DNA from: Acetobacteroides hydrogenigenes
Lineage (GTDB): Bacteria > Bacteroidota > Bacteroidia > Bacteroidales > ZOR0009
Reading direction: 5' to 3'
Assembly: GCF_004340205.1 (NCBI RefSeq)
Contig: NZ_SLWB01000003.1
Location: 124,001 to 188,000, forward strand
Length of the DNA stretch: 64,000 nt
Part shown: positions 56,102-64,000 of the stretch, piece after piece
Layout: each line of letters begins with the position of its first letter
Numbering within the stretch: the first letter of the stretch is position 1
Position numbers and translations under genes: made by a program
The notes under the pieces: generated by a model
Database searches by the model: none
Told to the model about the DNA's origin: nothing
The model's input: only the letters and a program-made list of their open reading frames with translations

Positions 56102-57166
56102 TTATTTAACGATGTTGATATCATCTCCATCTTTCAGATTGAGTTGCCCACTTACAATAACTTGCTCGTTTGCAGAAAGTCCGCTAAGGACCTCAACCTG
56201 CTTATCGTTGCTTTGTCCGATAATTAAAGTGCGCTTGATTGCTTTCCCGTTTTGTGCAATAAAAACAACAGGGCTTTCCATGCTTCCTACAATGCTGGCT
56301 TTGGGGATGATTACCTTGCTTTGATTCTTAACAGGGAAGTCTACTTCTGCATACAATCCGCTACGTAAGTGCGTTTTGCTATTGTTCAAAAGCGTAATTT
56401 CTACGTTAAATTTCATTGAGGCATCGGCTTTTTCGGCAATGGCGGTTATGCGACCACTGAACTTTTTCTCTGGAAATACTGAAAGACGAACACCAACAAT
56501 CTGACCTTCTTTAATTTTGTAAACTTCAGCTTCTGAAATCTTAACGTTAAGATTGAGCACGCTATTGTTTACAATTTCGCAAACCGGGGAGCCCCCCGCC
56601 AAGAATTGACCGACGGTAAGACTACTGTTGTTTATGAATCCATTGATTGGCGATTTGATGCTGGTGTTGCTTAATGCTTTTTTTGCAGTAATGAGGTCGG
56701 CTTTAGCTTTCTTCATGCCAATGGTTGCTTGCTCCAGGTCACGCTTGGTAACAGCATTCTCGTTGGCCAAGCGGGTAAGCCTCTCAACATCTTTCTGATA
56801 CTGCATGTAGTTTGCTTCTGCTGTAAGAACATTTGCTGAAATAACCTCGTCATCAACCTTGACAATAGCATCGCCTTGGGATACTCTATCGCCTTTTTGC
56901 TTGTATATTTTTACGATTTTACCTTGGGTTTCAGACACCAGCGTTAACGATTCGGAAGGCTCCAGGGTACCTGTGGCAACTACGTTTTCGGATAGTACTC
57001 CATCAGTGGCAGTCTCTACAATTACTGGGATTTTATCTACTTTACGTTGGGAGTAGGCAATGTTGTCCTGCATTTCTTGCTTATTGCTTTTAAGCTTGAA
57101 AACAACGAATAGCGAGGCTGCAAGAAAAACGATAGTTGTGATTAAGAGCTTTCTGCGGTTTTTCAT
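56102..57166 (-). CDS. RND periplasmic adaptor (HlyD/MFP family)
   Basis: A 354-residue adaptor with an N-terminal anchor (about 8-25), lipoyl-like halves (PSESLTLVSETQGKIVKIYKQKGDRV and the later matching strand SPINGFINNSSLTVGQ), an alpha-hairpin (about 105-150) and a membrane-proximal domain. It links the pump to the TolC-like channel. It lies between them, 20 bases after the TolC-like gene. Confidence 0.93.
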   Translation of the reverse strand: MKNRRKLLITTIVFLAASLFVVFKLKSNKQEMQDNIAYSQRKVDKIPVIVETATDGVLSENVVATGTLEPSESLTLVSETQGKIVKIYKQKGDRVSQGDAIVKVDDEVISANVLTAEANYMQYQKDVERLTRLANENAVTKRDLEQATIGMKKAKADLITAKKALSNTSIKSPINGFINNSSLTVGQFLAGGSPVCEIVNNSVLNLNVKISEAEVYKIKEGQIVGVRLSVFPEKKFSGRITAIAEKADASMKFNVEITLLNNSKTHLRSGLYAEVDFPVKNQSKVIIPKASIVGSMESPVVFIAQNGKAIKRTLIIGQSNDKQVEVLSGLSANEQVIVSGQLNLKDGDDINIVK

Positions 57167-57185
57167 AACAAAGTGTTGTATGTTT

Positions 57186-58541
57186 TTATTGTTTTTGACT
57201 TACAAGTCTTTTTAGATTTCCAGAGGCTTTTAGCATTTGGATCTCTGATGTTTTACACTTAAGAACTTGCTGATTATACGAATTATCTGCCTGCAAGAAA
57301 TCGGAATTAACGTTTAGCAAGTCGGCCATAGATGCCATCCCTTCTTGGTACTGCAATAAAGTTTGCTGGTAAACCTTTTGGGCTAGTTCTCTATTATCTT
57401 TTTGAACTATGAGCTGCTCTTGAGCTGTTTGGTAGGCAGATTGTGCATTGTCGAATGCAATCTTTAGCAGCTCTTTGCTTTTGGCAATATCTTCATTTAT
57501 CTGAAAATGTTGCAGCTGTGAACGTCTGACCTTCGATCGCGTAACGCCTGATTTGAAAATAGGAATAGATAGATTCAGGCCTATAGTTGACATTTTGTTC
57601 CAAGAATCGAGGTTGAAGCTGGTGCCTCCAGATGTAAATGAGTATTTCCCAAATGCGGCTAGTGTTGGGTAGTATTCGGCTTTAGAAAGCTTTGTTTGTT
57701 GTTCGTATACCTCAGCCTGCTTGGTTAGGGCTTGGTAAGAGGGAACGTCTTCAATCTTAAAGTTGGCTTTAGATGTTCTTATGTCAAAATTATTAACAAG
57801 GGATTCTGCATCAATGCTTATTGTGGAGTCGCTTGGAATGCCAGCCAACGCTTTTAGGTAGTTCATTTGAATGTAAATCCCATTTTGAAGCGTCTTTTGA
57901 GTTGTTTCAAGGTTGGTAATGGTCACCTTTAATCGGTTAACATCAGACTCCTTAATGAAGTCGTTCTTATAGTTGAGGTCTGCGATTCTAAATATTTCCT
58001 TAAGGTTTTTAATGGACTTGTTAATGGTTTGCACCTGTAATATCAGCGATCCTGCTTGGTAGTAACCATCTGCAACTTCGGCAATGATCTCTTCTTCGCT
58101 TTTTGTCTTTAAAATGGAGTATAATTCTCTCGTTTTTTTTGCTGCATTAAGTCCAATCCAATACGACTGACTGTAAATCAGTTGGGTTACTTGAACTGCT
58201 GCCGATGTTGAGTAGAACTTGTCGATGCTACTAAGTTTATCTAGAATTGGCGAATATTCTGCAGGTATCATTGAGTAGGCAGATGCAGGTATTTCGATAT
58301 TCTTAAACATCATTTTGCTGCTGCTGGCAGAGCCTTCAACTTGAGGTAAACCATGGCCTCTTGCCTCCTTTACCATATAAGAGGACTCCTGAAGTTGGTA
58401 TTCAGCCTTTTTTACATCATGGCTATGTTCAAGTGCATAACCAATTAAATTTTTAAGTTCTGTTTGACCGCTTGCCTGCTGACTGATGAAAACTGAAAAG
58501 GACAGCAATAAGGGGACTAGTAACTTTTCTTTCATGCGCAT
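57186..58541 (-). CDS. TolC-family outer-membrane efflux channel
   Basis: A 451-residue TolC/OEP family protein with a signal peptide (about 1-26). Repeated long helices (QAEVYEQQTKLSKAEYYPTLAAFGKYSF and QTLLQYQEGMASMADLLNVNSDFLQ, at about 275-300 and 390-415) are typical. It is first of the tripartite efflux operon and follows the TetR gene by 57 bases with an operator-like site between. Confidence 0.93.
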   Translation of the reverse strand: MRMKEKLLVPLLLSFSVFISQQASGQTELKNLIGYALEHSHDVKKAEYQLQESSYMVKEARGHGLPQVEGSASSSKMMFKNIEIPASAYSMIPAEYSPILDKLSSIDKFYSTSAAVQVTQLIYSQSYWIGLNAAKKTRELYSILKTKSEEEIIAEVADGYYQAGSLILQVQTINKSIKNLKEIFRIADLNYKNDFIKESDVNRLKVTITNLETTQKTLQNGIYIQMNYLKALAGIPSDSTISIDAESLVNNFDIRTSKANFKIEDVPSYQALTKQAEVYEQQTKLSKAEYYPTLAAFGKYSFTSGGTSFNLDSWNKMSTIGLNLSIPIFKSGVTRSKVRRSQLQHFQINEDIAKSKELLKIAFDNAQSAYQTAQEQLIVQKDNRELAQKVYQQTLLQYQEGMASMADLLNVNSDFLQADNSYNQQVLKCKTSEIQMLKASGNLKRLVSQKQ

Positions 58542-58560
58542 ATTGTTAAACTTGTTTTAA

Positions 58561-58574
58561 ACCGGACGGTTGGT
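58561..58574. promoter_or_regulatory. Candidate TetR operator upstream of the efflux operon
   Basis: ACCGGACGGTTGGT is a near-palindrome in the 57-base gap between the upstream TetR gene and the TolC-like gene. It shares ACCG-N2-CG-N2-TGGT with the site upstream of the TetR gene itself (59208-59221), as expected if that regulator controls both. Confidence 0.6.
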
Positions 58575-58598
58575 ATGTTTTTATTTCTAAAAAAGGCT

Positions 58599-59186
58599 TT
58601 ACTTTTTTATAGCCTTGTACAACTCATTTATCTGCTTTTCGAACATATCTAAGGCGTATTCAACGGATTCGCTCAGCATCATGTTGGAAACAATGCCCAT
58701 CCCTATTGTCATGAAGTTTTCAGTCATGATGTCTGTGTCTACATTAGATCGTATTTCACCGTTTTTAATGGACTTATCAAGAACCTTCTTCCATTTATTC
58801 TTTTCTTTTTGGAATGAAGCCCAGCCTTTTTGGGCATACCCAGGGTAATGCCGATAGGCTTCTATGCTGAACGTTATGATCTGTAATGGAAGGGTATTAG
58901 GATGTGTGGCTAATGCATTGCTAACATCCTTTTTTACTTTTTTTACTGTATACTCAACAAGTTCGCTTAAACTCATATCTGTGAAGTCATCATCACTTCT
59001 GCTTTCAATTAAGTATTTGTCTACAACGGCTTTGAATAGTTCTTCTTTGCTGGAAAAATGGTGGTAAATAGCGCCTTTAGTTAGCCCTGTAGACTTGCTT
59101 AATGCGCTAAACGTAACCGTTTCATAGTTGCTATACAAGAACATGTTGTATGCAGCTTGCAGTATAAACTCTTTTGTGTCTTTCAT
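58599..59186 (-). CDS. TetR-family transcriptional regulator (upstream of the efflux operon)
   Basis: A 195-residue regulator. The N-terminal helix-turn-helix (about 8-50) has VTFSALSKSTGLTKGAIYHHF; then the ligand-binding helices. It is 57 bases upstream of the tolC-like gene and on the same strand, so it is probably the local repressor of the efflux genes and of itself. Operator-like sites flank it on both sides. Confidence 0.92.
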   Translation of the reverse strand: MKDTKEFILQAAYNMFLYSNYETVTFSALSKSTGLTKGAIYHHFSSKEELFKAVVDKYLIESRSDDDFTDMSLSELVEYTVKKVKKDVSNALATHPNTLPLQIITFSIEAYRHYPGYAQKGWASFQKEKNKWKKVLDKSIKNGEIRSNVDTDIMTENFMTIGMGIVSNMMLSESVEYALDMFEKQINELYKAIKK

Positions 59187-59207
59187 TTGCTATGAAATAA
59201 AAAAAAT

Positions 59208-59221
59208 ACCGACCGTATGGT
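59208..59221. promoter_or_regulatory. Candidate TetR operator upstream of the TetR gene
   Basis: ACCGACCGTATGGT lies between the -7 element (59225-59232) and the start codon (59186), a position where a bound repressor would block initiation. It shares the ACCG-N2-CG-N2-TGGT pattern with 58561-58574. Confidence 0.65.
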
Positions 59222-59224
59222 TTG

Positions 59225-59232
59225 CAAATATA
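59225..59232 (-). promoter_or_regulatory. -7 promoter element for the upstream TetR gene
   Basis: On the minus strand TATATTTG fits TAnnTTTG, 38 bases before the ATG, immediately upstream of the operator-like site. Confidence 0.65.
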
Positions 59233-59385
59233 TTTACATACAAGATGTGTTGTTCTGGATTAACAAAAAATAGTAGTATTATTTGGGGAGGTAGGTTGAT
59301 CTCATTTGATTAGAGACTATAACTATGATATTAGAAAAGTTAAAGCGGCTAGCGCTGTGATTTTTGCGGGTGTTTAAAAACAAAA

Positions 59386-59412
59386 GCCGTTTACATTGAA
59401 AATGTAAACGGC
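59386..59412 (-). terminator. Terminator of the tRNA-Pro gene
   Basis: GCCGTTTACATT (59386-59397) pairs perfectly with 59401-59412 over a 3-base loop; on the minus strand it is followed by TTTTGTTTTT. It ends 13 bases after the tRNA 3' end. Confidence 0.9.
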
Positions 59413-59425
59413 CTACTTTCAGTTG

Positions 59426-59499
59426 TCGGGGTGAGACGACTCGAACGTCCGACCTCTCGCCCCCCAGACGAGAACTCTAACCAACTGAGCTACACCCCG
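59426..59499 (-). tRNA. tRNA-Pro (anticodon GGG)
   Basis: A 74-base tRNA on the minus strand. The acceptor stem CGGGGTG pairs with CACCCCG; D arm GCTC...GAG; anticodon stem CTCGT/GCGAG with loop CTGGGGG, so anticodon GGG (Pro, codons CCC/CCU); T arm GGACG-TTCGAGT-CGTCT; discriminator A. CCA is not encoded (the next bases are CAA), so it needs CCA addition. Confidence 0.93.
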
Positions 59500-59616
59500 T
59501 GCTTTTGCGGATGCAAAGGTAGTAATTTTATACGCGCTTGCAAGTATAAGGCTTGTAAAAAAATCATTTTTTGATTCATGCCAATTATAAGGCTGTTCCA
59601 TATCATTGCTTGTGGA

Positions 59617-59647
59617 TTGGGCAAATGGGAGGGAAAGTCTATATTTG
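59617..59647 (+). promoter_or_regulatory. trxB promoter (TTG-N20-TATATTTG)
   Basis: TTG at 59617-59619, a 20-base spacer, and TATATTTG at 59640-59647 match the Bacteroidota -33/-7 pattern. It decides the start at 59673: an upstream in-frame ATG at 59571 lies before the promoter. Confidence 0.8.
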
Positions 59648-59672
59648 TGAAAAGCAAAATCTCATATTGAAG

Positions 59673-60620
59673 ATGGACAATGTAAAGAATGAGCATGTTA
59701 AATGCTTAATATTAGGAAGTGGGCCTGCAGGATACACGGCTGCTATTTACGCCGCAAGGGCAAATATGTCGCCTGTGGTATACGAAGGAATGGAACCAGG
59801 TGGCCAGTTAACTACCACTACCGAAGTTGACAACTTTCCTGGATACCCTCAAGGAATAACTGGTCCAAAGCTAATGGAGGATCTACGAAATCAAGCACTT
59901 CGTTTTGATGCTGATATTCGTTTTGGTTATGCAACTTCTGCTGATTTGTCTCAACGACCATTTAAGGTGACAATAGATGAGTCGAAGGTTGTTGATGCTG
60001 ATACGCTAATTATTGCTACTGGTGCTACTGCAAAATATTTGGGACTGAATTCGGAGCAAAAGTTCCGTGGTCAAGGCGTTTCTGCTTGTGCAACCTGTGA
60101 CGGATTCTTCTATCGTGGTCAAGATGTTGCTGTGGTGGGAGGTGGTGATACCGCTGCTGAAGAGGCAACCTACCTGGCAACTATTTGTCGTAAAGTTTAC
60201 CTCATTGTACGTAGGCATGAACTTAGGGCATCGAAGGCTATGCAGGAAAAGGTTTTCAATACGGCTAATATAGAAGTACTTTGGGGACATCAAACGAAGG
60301 AAATACTTGGTGATATGTCCGGTGTAAATGGTGCCCTCTTGGTAAGCGACAAGGGAGAGGAAACGAAAATTGATATTACCGGATTCTTTGTTGCTATTGG
60401 TCACCAGCCTAATACGGCTTTCCTTGGCGGACAGTTAGATTTAGATGAGGTAGGCTATATTAAGACAGAAGGAGGAACATCGAAGACAAATATCCCAGGC
60501 GTTTTTGCGGCAGGAGATGTTAAGGATCCGCATTACCGTCAGGCAATTACTGCTGCTGGTTCAGGATGTGTTGCAGCTCTTGATGCTGAACGTTTTTACA
60601 ATATGAATGTAACGAAGTAA
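59673..60620 (+). CDS. trxB: Thioredoxin-disulfide reductase
   Basis: A 315-residue FAD/NADPH enzyme that reduces thioredoxin. FAD motif GSGPAGYTAAIYAARA, redox pair CATC in SACATCDGFF, NADPH motif VVGGGDTAAEEA, and late AGDVKDPHYRQAITAAGSG. The open frame reaches upstream to 59571, but ATG 59673 follows the promoter and gives the usual N-terminus. It is monocistronic, ending at a two-way terminator. Confidence 0.96.
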   Translation: MDNVKNEHVKCLILGSGPAGYTAAIYAARANMSPVVYEGMEPGGQLTTTTEVDNFPGYPQGITGPKLMEDLRNQALRFDADIRFGYATSADLSQRPFKVTIDESKVVDADTLIIATGATAKYLGLNSEQKFRGQGVSACATCDGFFYRGQDVAVVGGGDTAAEEATYLATICRKVYLIVRRHELRASKAMQEKVFNTANIEVLWGHQTKEILGDMSGVNGALLVSDKGEETKIDITGFFVAIGHQPNTAFLGGQLDLDEVGYIKTEGGTSKTNIPGVFAAGDVKDPHYRQAITAAGSGCVAALDAERFYNMNVTK

Positions 60621-60639
60621 ATGAATGTTTTTTATACAA

Positions 60640-60670
60640 AGGCCCCTTAGCATCTGCTTAAGGGGCTTTT
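60640..60670. terminator. Two-way terminator after trxB
   Basis: GCCCCTTA (60642-60649) pairs with TAAGGGGC (60659-60666) with A's and T's outside. It serves trxB and the converging BT_3928-like gene. Confidence 0.85.
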
Positions 60671-60692
60671 GTATTAGAAAATCCAATTTCAT

Positions 60693-61916
60693 CTAGCTTC
60701 TTCTTAACAGTAGCAATGAAAATCCAAATAAAAGTATTGCTCCAATAAGAACGCTTACGAGCAACTCACTTTTAGTATTTTCTAGTGCTAAAAGTTGTTT
60801 CCCTGAAATGTTGCCTTTAAAGAACTCAGGGGCTGGAATATCGTAGCCGCTCCAAATGCCAGTTATTGTTCCATCTTGAAGCATTATTAGCCCAAGGTTA
60901 GAGCGCATTGCTGTTTTTAAAGTTGTTTCGTCGGTTGCATAAATAGGATATAGGGCCCCAGTCTTAGATTTAAATAACTCCACTTGTTTTCCTGTAGATG
61001 AACTTAAACAAATAAAAGGAATATTCCTGCTATTGCATATGCTGTATATCTCGTTTGCTTTCTTAGCATTCTCAATATTGGCATCGGCTAGATTTGGTGC
61101 TATTAGTAGGAATACAATACCTCGCTTTTTTAGAATCCTTTCAGTAATATCCCCATCGGTAGGGGCGAGAATTGAAAAATCGTGAATAGGAGTGACGTAT
61201 CCCTTTTTTACTAATGTAGTTTTTTGTTCAACAAACGTCCATGTAGTATCTTGCCAAGGATAGTTTTGTTCGGTAAACTCTTTTTTAACCCCATTTTTCT
61301 GGTAAACGAGCTTAATGTCGTACACGTCAGCGGGTGCATTAGGTGGGGTTTGCATTCCCGACCAAATATTTTGGCCTATTTTATATGGACGGTAGTTGAT
61401 AAGCGGAAGGTGTCGTAAACTATAGAGATTCAACAGTACTGGGGCTATAAGAATTAGTGAGAAGGCAACCCAAGAAGTAAGAATGGAAACTTCTTCTTTA
61501 TACCTTTTCCGTTGCCAAAATACCAGTATGGCAAAAGGCAAAATCACCAAGTTCTTATAGAATGTTTGCCAATTAGTTAACTTAAAAGCATCTCCAAAGC
61601 AACCGCAATCAGCTACTTTGTCGGTAAGTGCTAATACAAGCGTTATTATGGTGAAGAATACCATAAATGCAAGCGATAGCCACGAAACAAATTTTACTTT
61701 AATATTAAGGAAAAGCGCTAGCCCAATAAAGAGTTCGGCTGCGCATAGGGCAACCGCAAGGATAATTGCTATATTTTCAGGTATAGCAGCTCCTCCTGCT
61801 TTAAAGTAATCGAACAGCTTATAGCTGGTACCTAGTGGGTCTATTGATTTTACAAATCCCGAAAAGATAAAGAGAGCTCCAAGGAGTAGCCTACAAATGT
61901 GGTTAATGGCGTACAT
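60693..61916 (-). CDS. BT_3928 family DoxX/MauE-like membrane protein
   Basis: A 407-residue protein with four N-terminal spans of DoxX/MauE type (ICRLLLGALFIFSGFVKSIDPLGTSYKL; CGCFGD between spans, about 103-108), then a periplasmic segment (about 170-370) resembling a thioredoxin-like or redoxin fold without an obvious CxxC, and a last span near the end. The family is widespread in Bacteroidota and is thought to act in disulfide or quinone-linked redox chemistry of the envelope; this is not proven. It is three bases after tmk. Confidence 0.88.
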   Translation of the reverse strand: MYAINHICRLLLGALFIFSGFVKSIDPLGTSYKLFDYFKAGGAAIPENIAIILAVALCAAELFIGLALFLNIKVKFVSWLSLAFMVFFTIITLVLALTDKVADCGCFGDAFKLTNWQTFYKNLVILPFAILVFWQRKRYKEEVSILTSWVAFSLILIAPVLLNLYSLRHLPLINYRPYKIGQNIWSGMQTPPNAPADVYDIKLVYQKNGVKKEFTEQNYPWQDTTWTFVEQKTTLVKKGYVTPIHDFSILAPTDGDITERILKKRGIVFLLIAPNLADANIENAKKANEIYSICNSRNIPFICLSSSTGKQVELFKSKTGALYPIYATDETTLKTAMRSNLGLIMLQDGTITGIWSGYDIPAPEFFKGNISGKQLLALENTKSELLVSVLIGAILLFGFSLLLLRRS

Positions 61917-61919
61917 AGC

Positions 61920-62600
61920 TTAAATATGATTGTTGACAACTTCAATTACTTTTCTGTTAATGGCCTCTGGCGATAGCATTTGTCTTGATTCCGATTCACA
62001 TTCTATTCTGGCTATGCTGCTATCTACTTCACATTGCCAAAGATACACCTCTCGTACCCGTTCCTGCAAGGTTAAGTCATTTTCATGTATGTCGCTTTTC
62101 CCTTGAAGGTAATCTCTGTCGTCGCCGTCGCGTTGTTCCGTAAGCTTCTTTTTTGTGAAGCTAAAAGGAACATCAAGAAAAAGGTTGATGCTAGGCTTGG
62201 GAAGCTGGTAATATTCAAATTCGAGGTTGATGATCCAATCTCTTAGAGCCTTCCGTTGCTCTATGTTTTCAATCTTTGCGCATTGGAATGCAATGTTCGA
62301 AGATACATATCTATCGGCGATAACAACAATTTCGTCATCGAGCCATTCCTTGATGGCGTTTTTTGCATCATTTCGGTCGCAAGCATATATGAGCGCTACC
62401 AGGTAAGGGTCTACAGAATCTACTGCACCTAAGTCGCCACGTAAAAATTTTGCGATTAGATCCCCAAAAATACTGTTGTCTGTTCTTGGGAAATGGAGGA
62501 ATTGGGTCCGTTTCCCTTGCTTCTCAAAATGTTCCTGTAACATTTTGACTTGTGTGGACTTACCTGCTCCGTCTAGGCCTTCAAGGACTATGAAACTCAT
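61920..62600 (-). CDS. tmk: Thymidylate kinase
   Basis: A 226-residue dTMP kinase: P-loop LEGLDGAGKST, DRYVSSNIAFQ (DRY motif) and DVP (LFLDVPF). It makes dTDP from dTMP. The LID region differs from the E. coli form. The open frame extends to 62633 but ATG 62600 fits the family start (MSFIVLEG). It is upstream of the BT_3928-like gene by three bases and divergent from folP. Confidence 0.92.
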   Translation of the reverse strand: MSFIVLEGLDGAGKSTQVKMLQEHFEKQGKRTQFLHFPRTDNSIFGDLIAKFLRGDLGAVDSVDPYLVALIYACDRNDAKNAIKEWLDDEIVVIADRYVSSNIAFQCAKIENIEQRKALRDWIINLEFEYYQLPKPSINLFLDVPFSFTKKKLTEQRDGDDRDYLQGKSDIHENDLTLQERVREVYLWQCEVDSSIARIECESESRQMLSPEAINRKVIEVVNNHI

Positions 62601-62639
62601 TCGTTTTTTTATTACGTAATTTACAATTGTCAATTTTAG

Positions 62640-62670
62640 TTGAGCTTACCAACTATTGTTAGTAAATTTG
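62640..62670 (+). promoter_or_regulatory. folP promoter (TTG-N20-TAAATTTG)
   Basis: TTG at 62640-62642, 20 bases, then TAAATTTG at 62663-62670; the ATG at 62698 is 28 bases on. It matches the Bacteroidota -33/-7 pattern well. Confidence 0.75.
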
Positions 62671-62697
62671 CTTTTAAAGCAATGCAATTTATAAAAA

Positions 62698-63570
62698 ATG
62701 GAGAAGGGAATAAGCTTTTTAGCGCAAAAGAGAACCATTTGTTTGGAGGGTAACCTGATAAATCTCAGCACGCCAGTGGTTATGGGGATTGCAAATGTTA
62801 CTCCGGATTCGTTTTATGCTCCCAGTAGGCTAAGCGGAAGTGATGCAATACTTGCAAGAACTGAAGAGATTATTTCTCAAGGAGGTGCAATAATTGATAT
62901 AGGTGGATATTCGTCACGTCCTAATGCTCCCGAAGTTCCTGTTAAAGAGGAAATTCGCAGGGTTTGCGATGCTGTATGCCTGGTGAAAAAGAAATTTCCA
63001 TTGCTGCCTGTTTCTGTAGACACCTTTCGTTCGGATGTTGTAAGTGCTGTTGTTCGCAATTGTGGTGCTATTATTGTGAATGATATTTCGGCGGGCGAAA
63101 TGGACGAAAAGATGTTTAAGACAGTGGCCCAACTAAAAGTGCCTTACATTGCTATGCATATGAAAGGGACACCTACTGATATGCAGCAAAATCCAAGCTA
63201 TCACGACATCAGAAACGAAATATTTCTTTACTTCTCTAAAAAATTGCAGCAACTGAGGCTTTTGGGTGTAGAAGAAGTTATTATTGATCCCGGTTTTGGT
63301 TTTGGTAAAACCGTAGATCATAATTACCAAATATTAAGCATGCTCGATGATTTCAAAATTTTTGGGCTTCCAATACTTGTAGGTTTTTCTCGCAAGTCTA
63401 TGATATATAGATATTTAGGAGTAGATTCGGAAGAGTCGCTTAATGGAACATCAGTACTTAATACGGTTGCTCTTCTAAGAGGAGCATCAATACTCAGGGT
63501 GCATGATGTGAAACCTGCAGTTGAAGCAATATCATTAGTCGAAAAGGTAAACTCATCAAATATAGCCTAG
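62698..63570 (+). CDS. folP: Dihydropteroate synthase
   Basis: A 290-residue TIM-barrel enzyme joining pABA and dihydropterin diphosphate in folate synthesis, the target of sulfonamides. Motifs: GIANVTPDSF, IDIGGYSSRPNAPEV, PVSVDTF, NDISAGE, DPGFGFGKT and GFSRKSM. cdaA follows six bases after the stop. Confidence 0.96.
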   Translation: MEKGISFLAQKRTICLEGNLINLSTPVVMGIANVTPDSFYAPSRLSGSDAILARTEEIISQGGAIIDIGGYSSRPNAPEVPVKEEIRRVCDAVCLVKKKFPLLPVSVDTFRSDVVSAVVRNCGAIIVNDISAGEMDEKMFKTVAQLKVPYIAMHMKGTPTDMQQNPSYHDIRNEIFLYFSKKLQQLRLLGVEEVIIDPGFGFGKTVDHNYQILSMLDDFKIFGLPILVGFSRKSMIYRYLGVDSEESLNGTSVLNTVALLRGASILRVHDVKPAVEAISLVEKVNSSNIA

Positions 63571-63576
63571 GTTTTC

Positions 63577-64000
63577 ATGTTCAGTTTCATTCATATTACC
63601 CTGGTAGATGTTTTTGACATCTTCCTGGTAGCCCTTCTCTTTTATCAAATATATATGATGATACGGGGGACGGCTGCAATAAATATCTTTATTGGGATAT
63701 TTTTACTTTACGTTATATGGCTGGTAGTTAGAGCTTTAAACATGGAAATGCTAAGCACCATTTTAGGCCAAATAATAGGGGTTGGTGCGCTTGCTTTAAT
63801 TATTGTGTTTCAGCAGGAGGTCAGGAAGTTTCTTCTTTATATTGGAACTAGGTATCTTTCCAATAAGAATTTCTCAATAGATCGTTTTTTTTCATCCAAA
63901 ACTGGGAATAAAGCCCTACTTGTTGGGATTGATGCTTTAGTTAGAGCATGTCGCAATATGGCTGATGCCAAAACAGGAGCTCTTATAGTGCTAGGTCGTC
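63577..64000 (+). CDS. cdaA: Diadenylate cyclase CdaA, N-terminal part (cut by window edge)
   Basis: From ATG 63577, 141 codons are open to the window end. Three hydrophobic spans (about 9-29, 33-51, 55-75) and then QEVRKFL and the start of the DisA_N domain (ALLVGIDALVRACRNMADAKTGALIVLGR, about 112-141) match CdaA, which makes c-di-AMP from two ATP. The DGA and RHR active-site motifs lie beyond the window. The gene is six bases after folP, a pairing known in several Bacteroidota and Firmicutes-like contexts (folP near cdaA). Confidence 0.9.
   Translation, partial: MFSFIHITLVDVFDIFLVALLFYQIYMMIRGTAAINIFIGIFLLYVIWLVVRALNMEMLSTILGQIIGVGALALIIVFQQEVRKFLLYIGTRYLSNKNFSIDRFFSSKTGNKALLVGIDALVRACRNMADAKTGALIVLGR

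Noticed and set aside
59419-59696. Short minus-strand frames over the tRNA
   Set aside because: They cross the tRNA-Pro gene and the trxB promoter; the tRNA cloverleaf explains the sequence.

Overview
The window reads as a chromosomal segment of a member of the Bacteroidota, most likely Bacteroidales or a near relative. Several features support this. At least eleven genes are preceded by the Bacteroidota -7 promoter element TAnnTTTG, and ribosome binding sites of the purine-rich type are largely missing. Lineage-typical genes include a BT_3928-like DoxX/MauE protein, serC-serA-DUF1015 with a lysine-type SerA, a FeoA-FeoB fusion with a FeoB-associated Cys-rich protein, a PNGase F-like enzyme with a GLPGLI-like front domain, and a DUF6252-like lipoprotein. 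I cannot name the species from sequence alone. No prophage, insertion sequence, CRISPR array or defence island is visible; most of the window is housekeeping and transport.

Layout. 1-13,100 (mostly + strand): end of RNase Z, guaA, a PiT phosphate transporter, a divergent OsmC / Crp-Fnr pair, an aquaporin, a YggS-type PLP protein, a dihydroorotate-dehydrogenase-like protein, a small Cys-rich unknown, and a complete proline pathway (proC, proB, proA). 13,150-20,700: small envelope proteins, a YtxH / holin-like / acidic-protein run, a VOC protein with an AraC regulator, queD-queE and a lipoprotein MsrA. 20,800-35,200: FeoAB iron uptake, a CruF-like carotenoid protein with a TPR partner, an S9 peptidase, a secreted PNGase F-like glycoamidase, a nucleoid-associated protein, an ECF sigma / anti-sigma pair next to a TonB-like protein, and a membrane-anchored SRPBCC protein. 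35,400-46,360: clpB, the serine pathway (serC, serA, DUF1015), a ComB-like phosphatase, a WalJ/YycJ-like hydrolase, gcvT and a receiver-PP2C protein. 46,360-51,700: the pstSCAB-phoU phosphate operon. 52,100-59,200: an RND efflux operon (tolC-like, adaptor, pump) between two TetR genes. 59,400-64,000: tRNA-Pro(GGG), trxB, the BT_3928-like protein with tmk, folP and the start of cdaA.

The features most worth a second look are: (i) three degenerate tandem arrays with constant unit lengths (40 bp at 5,260-5,630; 21 bp at 30,643-30,831; 42 bp at 46,610-46,880), the last with a small palindrome in most units; (ii) a response-regulator/PP2C protein whose phospho-acceptor position is Glu rather than Asp; (iii) a PstC whose periplasmic loop carries a PstS-like GKITxWKQVGG motif; (iv) a two-part PNGase F-like secreted enzyme; (v) matching operator-like sites at both TetR-controlled ends of the efflux operon. 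The intergenic regions are also rich in perfect hairpins, some repeated elsewhere in the window.
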